From: Izhakiella australiensis
Lineage (GTDB): Bacteria; Pseudomonadota; Gammaproteobacteria; Enterobacterales; Enterobacteriaceae
Assembly: GCF_002006995.1 (NCBI RefSeq)
Contig: NZ_MRUL01000014.1
Location: 1 to 64,000 of the forward strand
DNA length: 64,000 bases
Direction: 5' to 3'
Shown: positions 16,218 to 24,512 of the stretch, piece after piece
How positions within the stretch are numbered: position 1 is the stretch's first letter
How the letters are laid out: each line of letters begins with the position of its first letter
Made by a program: the position numbers and the translations under genes
The notes under the pieces: generated by a model
What the model was told of the DNA's origin: nothing
Database searches by the model: none
What the model saw: the letters and a program-made list of their open reading frames with translations, nothing else

Positions 16218-17752
16218 GTAACGTTCAGCTGAAAAACAGCGAGCGCATCGGCGAAGTTATATTGTCGGCGCGTAACGTCAGCAAAGTATATGGCTCGACC
16301 CATGCGCTGAAAGGCGTCAACTTTGACATCCGTCGCGGGCAGGTCACCACGCTTTTTGGCGAAAACGGTGCCGGTAAGTCAACGCTGATGAAGATCCTCT
16401 CCGGGGTTATCCAGCCAAGCTCCGGCGAGATCCTGCTTGAGGGAGAACAGCGCACGTTTCATTCAACTAACGATGCCCGGGCCTGCGGCATCGCCATTAT
16501 TCACCAGGAGCTGAATCTCGCGCTTAACATGAACGTGCGCGATAACATCTTTATCGGCCGTGAAATCATGAATGGCAGCGGCGTTGACTTCGCTGAAGAA
16601 GAGCGCCAGGCGCGTGAGCTGATGACCGAACTGGAAGAGGAGATCGATCCGCTGACGCCGGTAGAATCGCTGCGTCTCGGCCAGCAGCAGGTGATTGAGA
16701 TCGCCCGCGCCCTGTCAGTCAACGCCCGCATCTTAATTATGGATGAACCCACGTCCGCGCTCAGCGCCGCCGAGGTGGAAGTCCTGTTCAAAATTATCCG
16801 CGACCTGACCGCGCGCGGCGTGGCGATTGTTTATATCTCACACCACCTGGAAGAAGCGCTGGAAATTACCGATCACGCCGTCGTATTGCGCGATGGCGCG
16901 ATGACCGCCAGCGCGCCGCGCAGCGACATCGATCTGCCGTGGATCGTACGCAACATGGTTGGCGATCACTTTGACCTTGGCTCACCGCCGGATGGCTATG
17001 AAATGGGCGACGTGGCGCTGGAGGTCAGCGATCTGACGGTGACCAACCCGGCCGGCATTCGCGTTGTCGATAACCTTTCGCTGTCGGTCAGGGCCGGCGA
17101 AATCGTCTGTATTTACGGTTTGATGGGCGCCGGACGCACCGAGCTGATGGAATGCATCGCCGGACGCCTGCACGCCAGAGAGGGCGAAATTCTGCTACGC
17201 GGCACCTCCATCGCCGGGCTGAGCATCGCTGACCGCATTGAGAGCGGGCTGGCGCTGGTGCCGGAAGATCGGCAGCGCGACGGTCTGGTGCAAACCATGT
17301 CAGTAGGAGAAAACCTGACGCTGGCAAGCATCAGCGAGTTTATCCGCGCCATGGTGATGGTGCCCAAACGGGAAAAACAGCTGGTGAAAGACGCTATCCG
17401 TAACGTGACGGTAAAAACCGCCGGCGGCGAAGCGGCGATAGGCTCACTCTCCGGCGGTAATCAGCAAAAGGTGGTAATCGGCAAAATGCTGGCTACCCAG
17501 CCAAACGTCATCCTGCTGGATGAACCCAGCCGCGGTATCGACATTGGTGCCAAAGCCGAGGTTTTCCGTCTGCTGGCGGAAAACGCCCGTAAAGGCCTGG
17601 CCGTGGTGTTCTCCACCTCGGAAGTCAGCGAATGCCTGAGCGTCGCGCATCGCATTATTGTGATGCACAAAGGGCGGATTTCAGCGATTTTCGACGCCAA
17701 CGTAACCAAAGAACGCATTATGGCCGCTTCTGGCGAATCCCTCGTGGCCTGA
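16214..17752 (+). CDS. eryE: EryE-like sugar ABC importer ATPase (two fused ABC domains)
   Basis: 512 residues, RbsA/MglA type with two nucleotide-binding domains in one chain. The first has Walker A GENGAGKST (49-57), the signature LRLGQQQ and Walker B ILIMDEPTSAL. The second has the degenerate GLMGAGRTEL in place of Walker A, then LSGGNQQKV and VILLDEPSRGID. It energises import at the inner face of the membrane. Translationally coupled to the DUF2291 gene and followed after 26 bases by the permease. Erythritol is inferred from the neighbouring eryABCD. Confidence 0.88.
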   Translation: MSNVQLKNSERIGEVILSARNVSKVYGSTHALKGVNFDIRRGQVTTLFGENGAGKSTLMKILSGVIQPSSGEILLEGEQRTFHSTNDARACGIAIIHQELNLALNMNVRDNIFIGREIMNGSGVDFAEEERQARELMTELEEEIDPLTPVESLRLGQQQVIEIARALSVNARILIMDEPTSALSAAEVEVLFKIIRDLTARGVAIVYISHHLEEALEITDHAVVLRDGAMTASAPRSDIDLPWIVRNMVGDHFDLGSPPDGYEMGDVALEVSDLTVTNPAGIRVVDNLSLSVRAGEIVCIYGLMGAGRTELMECIAGRLHAREGEILLRGTSIAGLSIADRIESGLALVPEDRQRDGLVQTMSVGENLTLASISEFIRAMVMVPKREKQLVKDAIRNVTVKTAGGEAAIGSLSGGNQQKVVIGKMLATQPNVILLDEPSRGIDIGAKAEVFRLLAENARKGLAVVFSTSEVSECLSVAHRIIVMHKGRISAIFDANVTKERIMAASGESLVA

Positions 17753-17778
17753 GATCCAGATTGATATTGGAGCCTGTT

Positions 17779-18831
17779 ATGAACAATAAAACCCACACCC
17801 TGCAGTCAGGTAACGCCACGGCGCGCCGCCCGGGGTCTGGTATTAACCTCGCCAGACTGCTGCTGGAAGGCAGAGCGTTTTTTGCCCTGATCGTTATCAT
17901 CGCCGTGTTTTCATTTCTGTCGGCGAACTATTTCAACACCAATAACTTCCTGATCATGGCGTCGCACGTTGCGATCTTCGGCCTGCCGGCCATCGGCATG
18001 CTGCTGGTGATCCTCAACGGCGGCATCGATCTTTCGGTCGGTTCGACGTTGGGGCTGGCCGGAGTGTTTGCCGGGTTTCTGATGCAAGGCGTTAACCTGC
18101 AAGCGTTCGGGGTTATCCTCTACTTCCCGCTGTGGGCGGTAGTTATATTGACGCTGGCGCTCGGCGCGCTGGTAGGTCTGGTTAACGGCGTGCTGGTTGC
18201 GTTCTTCCGCGTGCCGGCCTTCGTTGCCACCCTTGGCTCGCTGTACGTTGCTCGCGGCGTCGCCCTGTTGATGACCGATGGTCTGACCTATAACAAGCTG
18301 TCCGGCAGCCCTGAGCTGGGCAATACCGGTTTCGACTGGCTGGGTTTTAACCGCATTCTGGGTATTCCCATTGGCGTACTGATCCTCGCCGTCATCGCAC
18401 TGGCCGTTGGCTTTATGCTCAGCCGCAGCGCATTCGGCCGCTGGCTGTACGCATCCGGCGGCAACGAGCGCGCCGCCGATCTCTCCGGCGTGCCGGTTAA
18501 GCGCGTTAAAGTCAGCGTTTACGTGCTGTCTGGCATCTGTGCCGCGCTGGCGGGACTGGTGCTCTCATCTCAGCTTACCTCCGCAGGTCCAACGGCTGGC
18601 ACCACCTATGAACTGACCGCTATCGCAGCGGTGGTGATCGGCGGCGCGGCGCTCACCGGCGGGCGCGGCAACGTGCGCGGCACGCTGCTTGGCGCTTTTG
18701 TTATCGGCTTTCTCTCTGACGGACTGGTGATTATCGGCGTCTCAGCCTACTGGCAGACGGTGTTCACCGGTGCGGTTATCGTGCTGGCGGTGCTGCTCAA
18801 TACCTTGCAGTACGGTAAACGATCGAAGTAA
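17779..18831 (+). CDS. eryF: EryF-like sugar ABC importer permease
   Basis: 350 residues from ATG 17779 (TTGGAG upstream); the frame is open further upstream but that part overlaps the ATPase gene. It is a BPD_transp_2 family (RbsC-like) inner-membrane protein with about eight to ten hydrophobic segments, the family motif GGIDLSVGSTLGLAGV (about 90-105) and GGNERAADLSGVPV in the cytoplasmic EAA-like loop that contacts the ATPase. It should form the channel as a homodimer with EryE and EryG. Confidence 0.88.
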   Translation: MNNKTHTLQSGNATARRPGSGINLARLLLEGRAFFALIVIIAVFSFLSANYFNTNNFLIMASHVAIFGLPAIGMLLVILNGGIDLSVGSTLGLAGVFAGFLMQGVNLQAFGVILYFPLWAVVILTLALGALVGLVNGVLVAFFRVPAFVATLGSLYVARGVALLMTDGLTYNKLSGSPELGNTGFDWLGFNRILGIPIGVLILAVIALAVGFMLSRSAFGRWLYASGGNERAADLSGVPVKRVKVSVYVLSGICAALAGLVLSSQLTSAGPTAGTTYELTAIAAVVIGGAALTGGRGNVRGTLLGAFVIGFLSDGLVIIGVSAYWQTVFTGAVIVLAVLLNTLQYGKRSK

Positions 18832-18838
18832 CTCCCCT

Positions 18839-18860
18839 GCGCCGGAGGGTTATCCGGCGC
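18839..18860. repeat. GC-rich hairpin between permease and binding-protein genes
   Basis: GCGCCGGA and TCCGGCGC form a perfect 8-bp stem with a 6-base loop immediately after the permease stop. There is no T run. Hairpins at this place in ABC operons often give different mRNA stability for the abundant binding protein and the scarce membrane components. Confidence 0.55.
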
Positions 18861-18908
18861 CTGTGCCAACTCTGTCCGACCCTATACAACGATAAATGGA
18901 GAAATACC

Positions 18909-19862
18909 ATGTTCACCAACAGCAAACGCTTTCTGATGGTGGCGGCCACCGCTCTCATCACTACCCTTGCCGCTCCGGCATGGGCGAATAACGGACTGAT
19001 GACTATCATTGTCAACGATCCGTCAAACCCGTACTGGTTTACCGAAGGTATGGTAGCGAAAAAAGAAGCAGAGAAGCTGGGCTATACCGCCATCGTCGGC
19101 GCCCACAAAGGCGATACCAACACTGAAAGCCAGCTGATTGATACCGCGATTACCAACAAATCGAAAGCGATTATTCTTGACCCGGCCAACGCCGACGGCT
19201 CTATCGGTTCGGTGAAAAAAGCCATCGCGGCAGGCATTCCGGTGATTGTGATCAACGCCGAGCTTAACCAAAGCGGCCTGGCGAAAGCGCAGCTGGTCTC
19301 CAACAACGCGCAGGGTGCCGCGCTGGGTGCTATGCAGTGGGTGAAAGCGGTTGGCGACAGCGGTAATTATGTTGAGCTGCTGGGCTCACCTTCCGATAAC
19401 AACGCGGCGACGCGCGCTAACGGCTACGATACCGTGCTGTCTCAGTATCCGGACCTGAAGCAGGTGGGCAAAGAAGTCGCTAACTGGGACCGTACCCAGG
19501 GCAACAACAAAATGCAGTCTTTACTGCAGGCCCATCCGGATATCAAAGGGGTGATCAGCGGCAACGATGAAATGGCGCTTGGTGCCGTTGCGGCGCTGAA
19601 GCAGGCCGGTAAGCTGAAAAACGTCGTTGTTGGCGCTTTTGACGGCTCGCCGGATGCGGTTGATGCGGTGAAATCAGGCGAACTGGCCTACACCATTATG
19701 CAGCCGGTGTCTGAATTTTCGGTGAAAGCCGTTCAGCAGGCAGACAGCTTTATCAAAACCGGTAAAACCGGTGCGCAGTCGGAAAAACAGCTATTTGACT
19801 GCAAGCTGATCACCAAAGATAACGCCAGCAAATACACCTCAGCCTTTACGCTTTCTGAGTAA
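18909..19862 (+). CDS. eryG: EryG-like periplasmic sugar-binding protein
   Basis: 317 residues with a signal peptide (about 1-26, ending LAAPAWA). It belongs to the ribose/galactose-binding cluster (PBP1, Peripla_BP_4): IIVNDPSNPYWFTEGMVAKKEAE, DPANADGSIGSVKKAIAAGIPVIVIN, a hinge region GVISGNDEMALGAVAALKQAG and VVGAFDGSPDAV. It captures the substrate, presumably erythritol, for the EryEF transporter. Preceded by a good ribosome site (GGAGAAATACC). Confidence 0.88.
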   Translation: MFTNSKRFLMVAATALITTLAAPAWANNGLMTIIVNDPSNPYWFTEGMVAKKEAEKLGYTAIVGAHKGDTNTESQLIDTAITNKSKAIILDPANADGSIGSVKKAIAAGIPVIVINAELNQSGLAKAQLVSNNAQGAALGAMQWVKAVGDSGNYVELLGSPSDNNAATRANGYDTVLSQYPDLKQVGKEVANWDRTQGNNKMQSLLQAHPDIKGVISGNDEMALGAVAALKQAGKLKNVVVGAFDGSPDAVDAVKSGELAYTIMQPVSEFSVKAVQQADSFIKTGKTGAQSEKQLFDCKLITKDNASKYTSAFTLSE

Positions 19863-19977
19863 ATGCGCGCGCGCGGCGGGGGCCAGCTCCCTCGCCGCCC
19901 TTCAGCGATTTGCCAAATTCGCCAAGAGGCGGTCTAATAAGGCCGGTTCTCTTCCCTCTGATGACTCTGGATGCACT

Positions 19978-20826
19978 ATGGGCCCGATAACGCCGGAAAA
20001 AGCCGTTGATATATTCATGGCCGAGCAGATGCCGGGCGACAGCCGCCAGGCACGCCAGCTGGCACGGCGTCAGCTGATTGTCGAAGCGGTGATTGCCGAA
20101 GGCGCCATACGCATCGAAGACTTAACCGATCGTTTTGGCATCAGCCTGATGACCGCCCATCGTGACATCGATGAGCTGGTAGAGCGCGGTTTGCTGCGCA
20201 AGGCACGCGGCGTGGTTTCCGCCACCTCAACCAGTCAGGTTGAATCCAGCGATATCTATCGCGCCACGCGCGAGCTGGATGAGAAGCGGGCTATCGCCGA
20301 AACCGCCGCGACCCTTATCGAAGCCGGCCTGTCAATGTTTATGGATGACTCAACGACCGTGCTGCAGATGGCGCGCTTTTTACCTGCCCGCGCGCCGCTA
20401 ACGGTGATCACCAATTCCCTGCCGCTAATGGCAGAGCTGAAAAGCGGACGTGATATCACCCTGCTCGGCCTCGGCGGCCAGTTTTACAACTGGTGCAATG
20501 CCTTTATGGGTCAGATGACGCGTTATGAAATCGCCAGGCTGCGCGCCGATCTGTTTTTTGTCAGCATGTCGGCCATTACCGACGGCGCGGTCTTTCACCA
20601 GTCGGCGGAAACCGTAGAAACCAAGCGCGCGATGTTTGACGCTTCGGCAAAGCGCGTGCTGCTGTGCGATCACACTAAATTTGAACGCCGCGCGCTGCAT
20701 CACTTTGCCCGGCTGGATGAATTTGACGTGGTGATCGTCAACCAGGGCACTCCGCTACCGTATATCGACAGAATGCGCGACAGCGGTATCAACGTGATGA
20801 TCGCCCCGGTCAAATCCGGCGCCTAG
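19978..20826 (+). CDS. DeoR-family regulator of the ery locus (EryR-like)
   Basis: 282 residues. N-terminal DeoR helix-turn-helix (ITEEALADRF-like: IRIEDLTDRFGISLMTAHRDIDELVERGLLRKARG, about 42-76) and a DeoRC sugar-phosphate sensor domain with DDSTTVLQMARFL, TNSLPLMAEL, LLGLGGQF and CDHTKF. A DeoR-type gene also accompanies Brucella and rhizobial erythritol loci (eryR), where it lies with the isomerase genes eryH and eryI; those two are not seen here. Last gene of the plus-strand operon, three bases from convergent hmuV. Confidence 0.82.
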   Translation: MGPITPEKAVDIFMAEQMPGDSRQARQLARRQLIVEAVIAEGAIRIEDLTDRFGISLMTAHRDIDELVERGLLRKARGVVSATSTSQVESSDIYRATRELDEKRAIAETAATLIEAGLSMFMDDSTTVLQMARFLPARAPLTVITNSLPLMAELKSGRDITLLGLGGQFYNWCNAFMGQMTRYEIARLRADLFFVSMSAITDGAVFHQSAETVETKRAMFDASAKRVLLCDHTKFERRALHHFARLDEFDVVIVNQGTPLPYIDRMRDSGINVMIAPVKSGA

Positions 20827-20828
20827 CC

Positions 20829-21623
20829 TCAACGGCGCAGCGCGACCTGGGGCACACCTTCCAGCGGATGGGAATAGATTTGCAAATCGGCCCGATACCA
20901 GCGCGTCAGCGTTGCTTCCGTCATTACGCCGGCCGGGGTATCGCAGGCGACCAGCTTTCCACCGTGCATTAATACCATTCTGTCGGCCCAGAGCGCGGCC
21001 AGATTAAGATCGTGCAGCACACAGCAAACGCTCAGCTCGCCCTGGCGCGTCAAGCGGTGCAGCAGGCGCAGCGCCTGCTGTTGGTGATAAAGGTCAAGGG
21101 CGGATGTCGGCTCATCGAGAAACAGCCAGCCGCGCGGCCCCGCGTCGTGCCAGAGCTGAGCCAGCGCCCGCGCCAGCTGAACCCGCTGCTGTTCGCCGCC
21201 GGACAGCTGACGAAAATCGCGATCGGCAAGGTTAGCGCTATCGGTAAGCGCCATGACCTGCTCCACGACCTCCCCGGAATGGCGTTCAGGCCAGGGCGCC
21301 CGTCCCATCGCCACAATTTCCCGCACGCTGAGTGGAAAAGTAATCTGGTGCTGTTGGCGCATCACCGCCCTTTGCCGGGCCAGCGCCTGACGCGGCCACT
21401 CTCCCAGCGCTCGCCCCTGTAAAACGCAGTGCCCGGCATCCAGCGGGAGATAGCCGCTTAGCAAGCGCATCAGGGTGGATTTCCCCGCGCCGTTAGGGCC
21501 AATCAGCGCGACCATTTCACCGGGAGCCAGCGTCAGGGATACCCCGTCGACCAGCATACGTGACGCCGCGCGGTAGCTTATGGACTGCGCTGCCAGTAAA
21601 TGAGCGCCGTCGAAATCAGCCAT
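20829..21623 (-). CDS. hmuV: HmuV, heme ABC transporter ATPase
   Basis: 264 residues. Walker A GPNGAGKST (42-50), signature LSGGEQQRV, Walker B GWLFLDEPTSALDLYHQQQ and the switch histidine in VLHDLNLAAL. The FepC/BtuD-like family and position as the last gene of hmuRSTUV identify the heme importer ATPase at the inner membrane. Its start overlaps the permease end by 8 bases. Confidence 0.93.
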   Translation of the reverse strand: MADFDGAHLLAAQSISYRAASRMLVDGVSLTLAPGEMVALIGPNGAGKSTLMRLLSGYLPLDAGHCVLQGRALGEWPRQALARQRAVMRQQHQITFPLSVREIVAMGRAPWPERHSGEVVEQVMALTDSANLADRDFRQLSGGEQQRVQLARALAQLWHDAGPRGWLFLDEPTSALDLYHQQQALRLLHRLTRQGELSVCCVLHDLNLAALWADRMVLMHGGKLVACDTPAGVMTEATLTRWYRADLQIYSHPLEGVPQVALRR

Positions 21624-22623
21624 GGAGGCCCCCTGAGCGCCGCAGGATCAGCCAGAGAAACCAGGGGCCGCCGATCAGACTGGTGATCAGCCCGACTGGC
21701 ATTTCCGCCGGTGCCACCAGGGTACGGGCGATGGTATCGGCCAGCAGCAGTAGCATCGCACCCGCCAGCACCGAGCCTGGCAGCATCCAGCGGTGATCGC
21801 CGCCGAGACACATACGCATCAGATGCGGCACCACCAGCCCGACGAAACCGATAATGCCGCTTACCGCCACCGAGGCCGCGACCAGCAGCGCGCTCAGCAC
21901 CAGCAGCTGGCGCTGGGTGCGCCGCACATCAATGCCAAGATAATGCGCTTCTTCTTCTCCCAGCTGCAGCAGATTGAGTCGGGCGGTAAGGCGCTGGACT
22001 AGCAGCATCGTTGGCAACATCAGGCTGGCGCAGGCGCCCACCAGCGGCCACTGCGCCTGTCCCAGGCTGCCCATTCCCCAGAGTGAAAGCTGACGCAGTT
22101 GCTGATCGCTACTGAGCCACGAAAGCACCCCGACCGCCGAACCGCACAGGGCGTTGATGGCAATGCCCACCAGCAGCAGGCGCGCCAGCGAACTGCTGCC
22201 GCTGCGGCTGAGCGTAAAAATAATCAGCGTTACCGCCAGGCTGCCAACGAATGCCGCCAGCATCGGCACCCACAGCGCCAGCGCGCCGGGGGCAAGAGAG
22301 GTAAAGGTCAGCACCACGGACAGCGCTACCGCCAGTGCCGCGCCGCTGCTGATGCCCAGCAGGCCAGGATCGGCCAGCGGGTTACGAAATAGCCCCTGCA
22401 TGATGCCGCCCGACAGCGCCAGCGCGCCGCCAACCAGTACCGCCAGCAGCACGCGCGGCAGGCGAATATCCCACCAGACCTGCCACACCATGCTATCCAT
22501 CGGCTGTTGCCATAGCTGGAGCAGCGTAAGACGCATGGCGCCGAGGTTGGCGGCCAGAATCATCATTAACAACATGAGCGCCAGCATTAACAGCAGCCAG
22601 CGCAGAGCGTGAACCTGCCTCAT
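21616..22623 (-). CDS. hmuU: HmuU, heme ABC transporter permease
   Basis: 335 residues, FecCD/BtuC-type permease with about ten membrane segments. Family marks are LPRVLLAVLVGGALALSGG near residue 55, MQGLFRNPLADPGLLGISSGAALA, and near the end GIIGFVGLVVPHLMRM and ARTLVAPAEMPVGLITSLIGGPWFLWLI. It passes heme through the inner membrane with HmuV. The start overlaps the hmuT stop by 4 bases. Confidence 0.94.
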   Translation of the reverse strand: MRQVHALRWLLLMLALMLLMMILAANLGAMRLTLLQLWQQPMDSMVWQVWWDIRLPRVLLAVLVGGALALSGGIMQGLFRNPLADPGLLGISSGAALAVALSVVLTFTSLAPGALALWVPMLAAFVGSLAVTLIIFTLSRSGSSSLARLLLVGIAINALCGSAVGVLSWLSSDQQLRQLSLWGMGSLGQAQWPLVGACASLMLPTMLLVQRLTARLNLLQLGEEEAHYLGIDVRRTQRQLLVLSALLVAASVAVSGIIGFVGLVVPHLMRMCLGGDHRWMLPGSVLAGAMLLLLADTIARTLVAPAEMPVGLITSLIGGPWFLWLILRRSGGLHG

Positions 22624-23435
22624 TGCTTAATCCGTTCGGCGGCTTTGCGCAGACTGACGATAGCGTCCGGCGTATCCAGCACAAAGCCCAGCAGAGCCAT
22701 ATCATCCACCACCAGCAGACGATGCGCTTTGCCCGCCGGTGTCAGCGCCAGGCCGGGTAGCGTCCAGATACTGTCTTCGCCGCCATAGGCCTGCGCGCTG
22801 GATTTACCGATCACCACCAGCTGAGGTGCGCTGGCTACCACCCCCTCCTGCGAAAGAGGTTGATAGTGCCGAACGTTGCCCATGGCATTGATTAAACCGG
22901 CGCTGCGAATTGCCGCATCGGCGGCGGTGCCGGTGCCGGCACCCATGCTGTTCATGCCGCTGTTATTCATGATGAACAGCACTTTTACCGGCAACGACTG
23001 ATGCGGCACCTGCGCCAGCACTTTATTCATACGCTGAGTCAGCGCCTTACCCTGCGCCTCTTTGTGCAACGCCTGCGCGATAACCGTTATTTTTTTGTCG
23101 ATAGTGGCAAGACTGGGTTCACCGGGCACCAGCGCCACCTTTACACCGGCGCGCGCCACCTGCTCCAGCGCAAGCGAGGGTTTTGCCAGATCGCTACTCA
23201 ACACCAGCGTCGGTTTCATCGCCAGGATGCCTTCAGCATTAAGCTGACGCATATAGCCGACGTCCGGCAGCTTAGTCACCGCTGCCGGATGCAGGCTGGT
23301 GCTATCACGCGCGACCAAATCCTGCTGCGCGCCCAGCGCATACACGATTTGCGTCACGTCACCGCCGATTGAAACCACCCTCTCGGCGCTGACTGCTGAA
23401 AAAGACAGCAGCAAAAGCAGCAGCCAGCACTTCAT
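22620..23435 (-). CDS. hmuT: HmuT, periplasmic heme-binding protein
   Basis: 271 residues from the ATG at 23435, which overlaps the hmuS stop (ATGA) and is followed directly by a signal peptide (LLLLLLSFSAVSA); the longer frame would extend into hmuS. Class III periplasmic-binding fold (BtuF-like): RVVSIGGDVTQIVYALG, VGYMRQLNAEGILAMKPTLVLSS, and a long central helix. It carries heme from the outer-membrane receptor to HmuUV. Confidence 0.93.
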   Translation of the reverse strand: MKCWLLLLLLSFSAVSAERVVSIGGDVTQIVYALGAQQDLVARDSTSLHPAAVTKLPDVGYMRQLNAEGILAMKPTLVLSSDLAKPSLALEQVARAGVKVALVPGEPSLATIDKKITVIAQALHKEAQGKALTQRMNKVLAQVPHQSLPVKVLFIMNNSGMNSMGAGTGTAADAAIRSAGLINAMGNVRHYQPLSQEGVVASAPQLVVIGKSSAQAYGGEDSIWTLPGLALTPAGKAHRLLVVDDMALLGFVLDTPDAIVSLRKAAERIKQ

Positions 23436-24469
23436 GCCGCTTCTCCCGTGTCGCTCAGCGTTGCCAGCTGCTCGCGCCAAAGGTTTTGCTCAGCCTGACC
23501 TTCAGTACGCTGCCCGTAAAGCTGCGCTATCTGCGTGCCATCGGCGGCAAACAGCTCCAGACTGGTAACAAAGCCATTATCTGTTGGCTTGCGGGTTACC
23601 CAGCTCTCTGCGATTTGATCTTCACGTAAATGCAGCGTGAAGTCGGGATTAAAAATGTTCAGCCAGCCATGCATCGGCTGCAGATTGCGGATGACGCCGG
23701 TAAAGATCTGCGTGCAACCCCGGTTGCCAACGAAGATCATAATCTCATTGCCGTCTTCTTTTGCCAGTCTGAGGATCTGCGTCAGCGCCTGGTTATCAAC
23801 CTGACGCGCCAGATCGCTCGCTACGGCCCGGAACGCCTGCTGGCGGGAAATATTATGGCGCTTAAGTAAACCGAAGAACTGATGAACGTCGGTCATCGTC
23901 CGCCATTCCTGCTCAATGGCCAGCGCGTCAGGCTGCGGGTTCCACTGTAGCGTTTCCGCTGGCGTAACCGCCAGCGGCGACAAAGCATCATCTTCAAAGC
24001 GATCGACCATTGCCTGCCAGGCAGTCATGTCGGTGTTATCGGTGGCGTAAACCTTTAATACCGCGTCGCCCTGATTATCAAAAAACTGAATGCTGTGACG
24101 CTCGCCGCGCGTGGTTGCTTCCTGCAAAGCAAAAGCGCTTTGCCACTGGCCGGGGAACAGGCGCAAATCGAGCGCGCGCGGATTCAGCACCAGCCCGGCA
24201 TGGTTGCCAAGGTGTAGATTTTCATAGCAGCCAATAATTTCATGCACCGCGTATTCATTACGGGTAATAGATTTGGTTTCGCCCACCGCCGAAAGCGCCG
24301 TCAGCAGCTGACGGACGTCCGCTTTTAACGCCCGGGCGTCATGGCCGCAACGTGCCTGGCTCAACTCGGCCTCGCTGATCCCCATCTGCGTGGCAAGATC
24401 GCGCGCGTATTTTTTCGGTTCGGCGGCTTTCAGCGCCAGATACTGCTCATACCTTTGGGTCATATTCAT
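23432..24469 (-). CDS. hmuS: HmuS, cytoplasmic heme-utilisation/degradation protein
   Basis: 345 residues, the usual length of HmuS/ChuS/HemS. The two structural repeats are recognisable by GCYENLHLGNHAGLVLNPRALDLRLF in the first half and FVGNRGCTQIFTGVIRNLQPMHGWLNIFNPDFTLHLRED in the second; the latter holds the conserved axial histidine region. These proteins bind heme in the cytoplasm, and some family members open the ring to release iron. Lies between the receptor and the ABC transporter genes. Confidence 0.93.
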   Translation of the reverse strand: MNMTQRYEQYLALKAAEPKKYARDLATQMGISEAELSQARCGHDARALKADVRQLLTALSAVGETKSITRNEYAVHEIIGCYENLHLGNHAGLVLNPRALDLRLFPGQWQSAFALQEATTRGERHSIQFFDNQGDAVLKVYATDNTDMTAWQAMVDRFEDDALSPLAVTPAETLQWNPQPDALAIEQEWRTMTDVHQFFGLLKRHNISRQQAFRAVASDLARQVDNQALTQILRLAKEDGNEIMIFVGNRGCTQIFTGVIRNLQPMHGWLNIFNPDFTLHLREDQIAESWVTRKPTDNGFVTSLELFAADGTQIAQLYGQRTEGQAEQNLWREQLATLSDTGEAA

Positions 24470-24512
24470 TCTCTCCTTATGACGCGCTGCACCGGGGCAG
24501 CGCGGTAATGCA

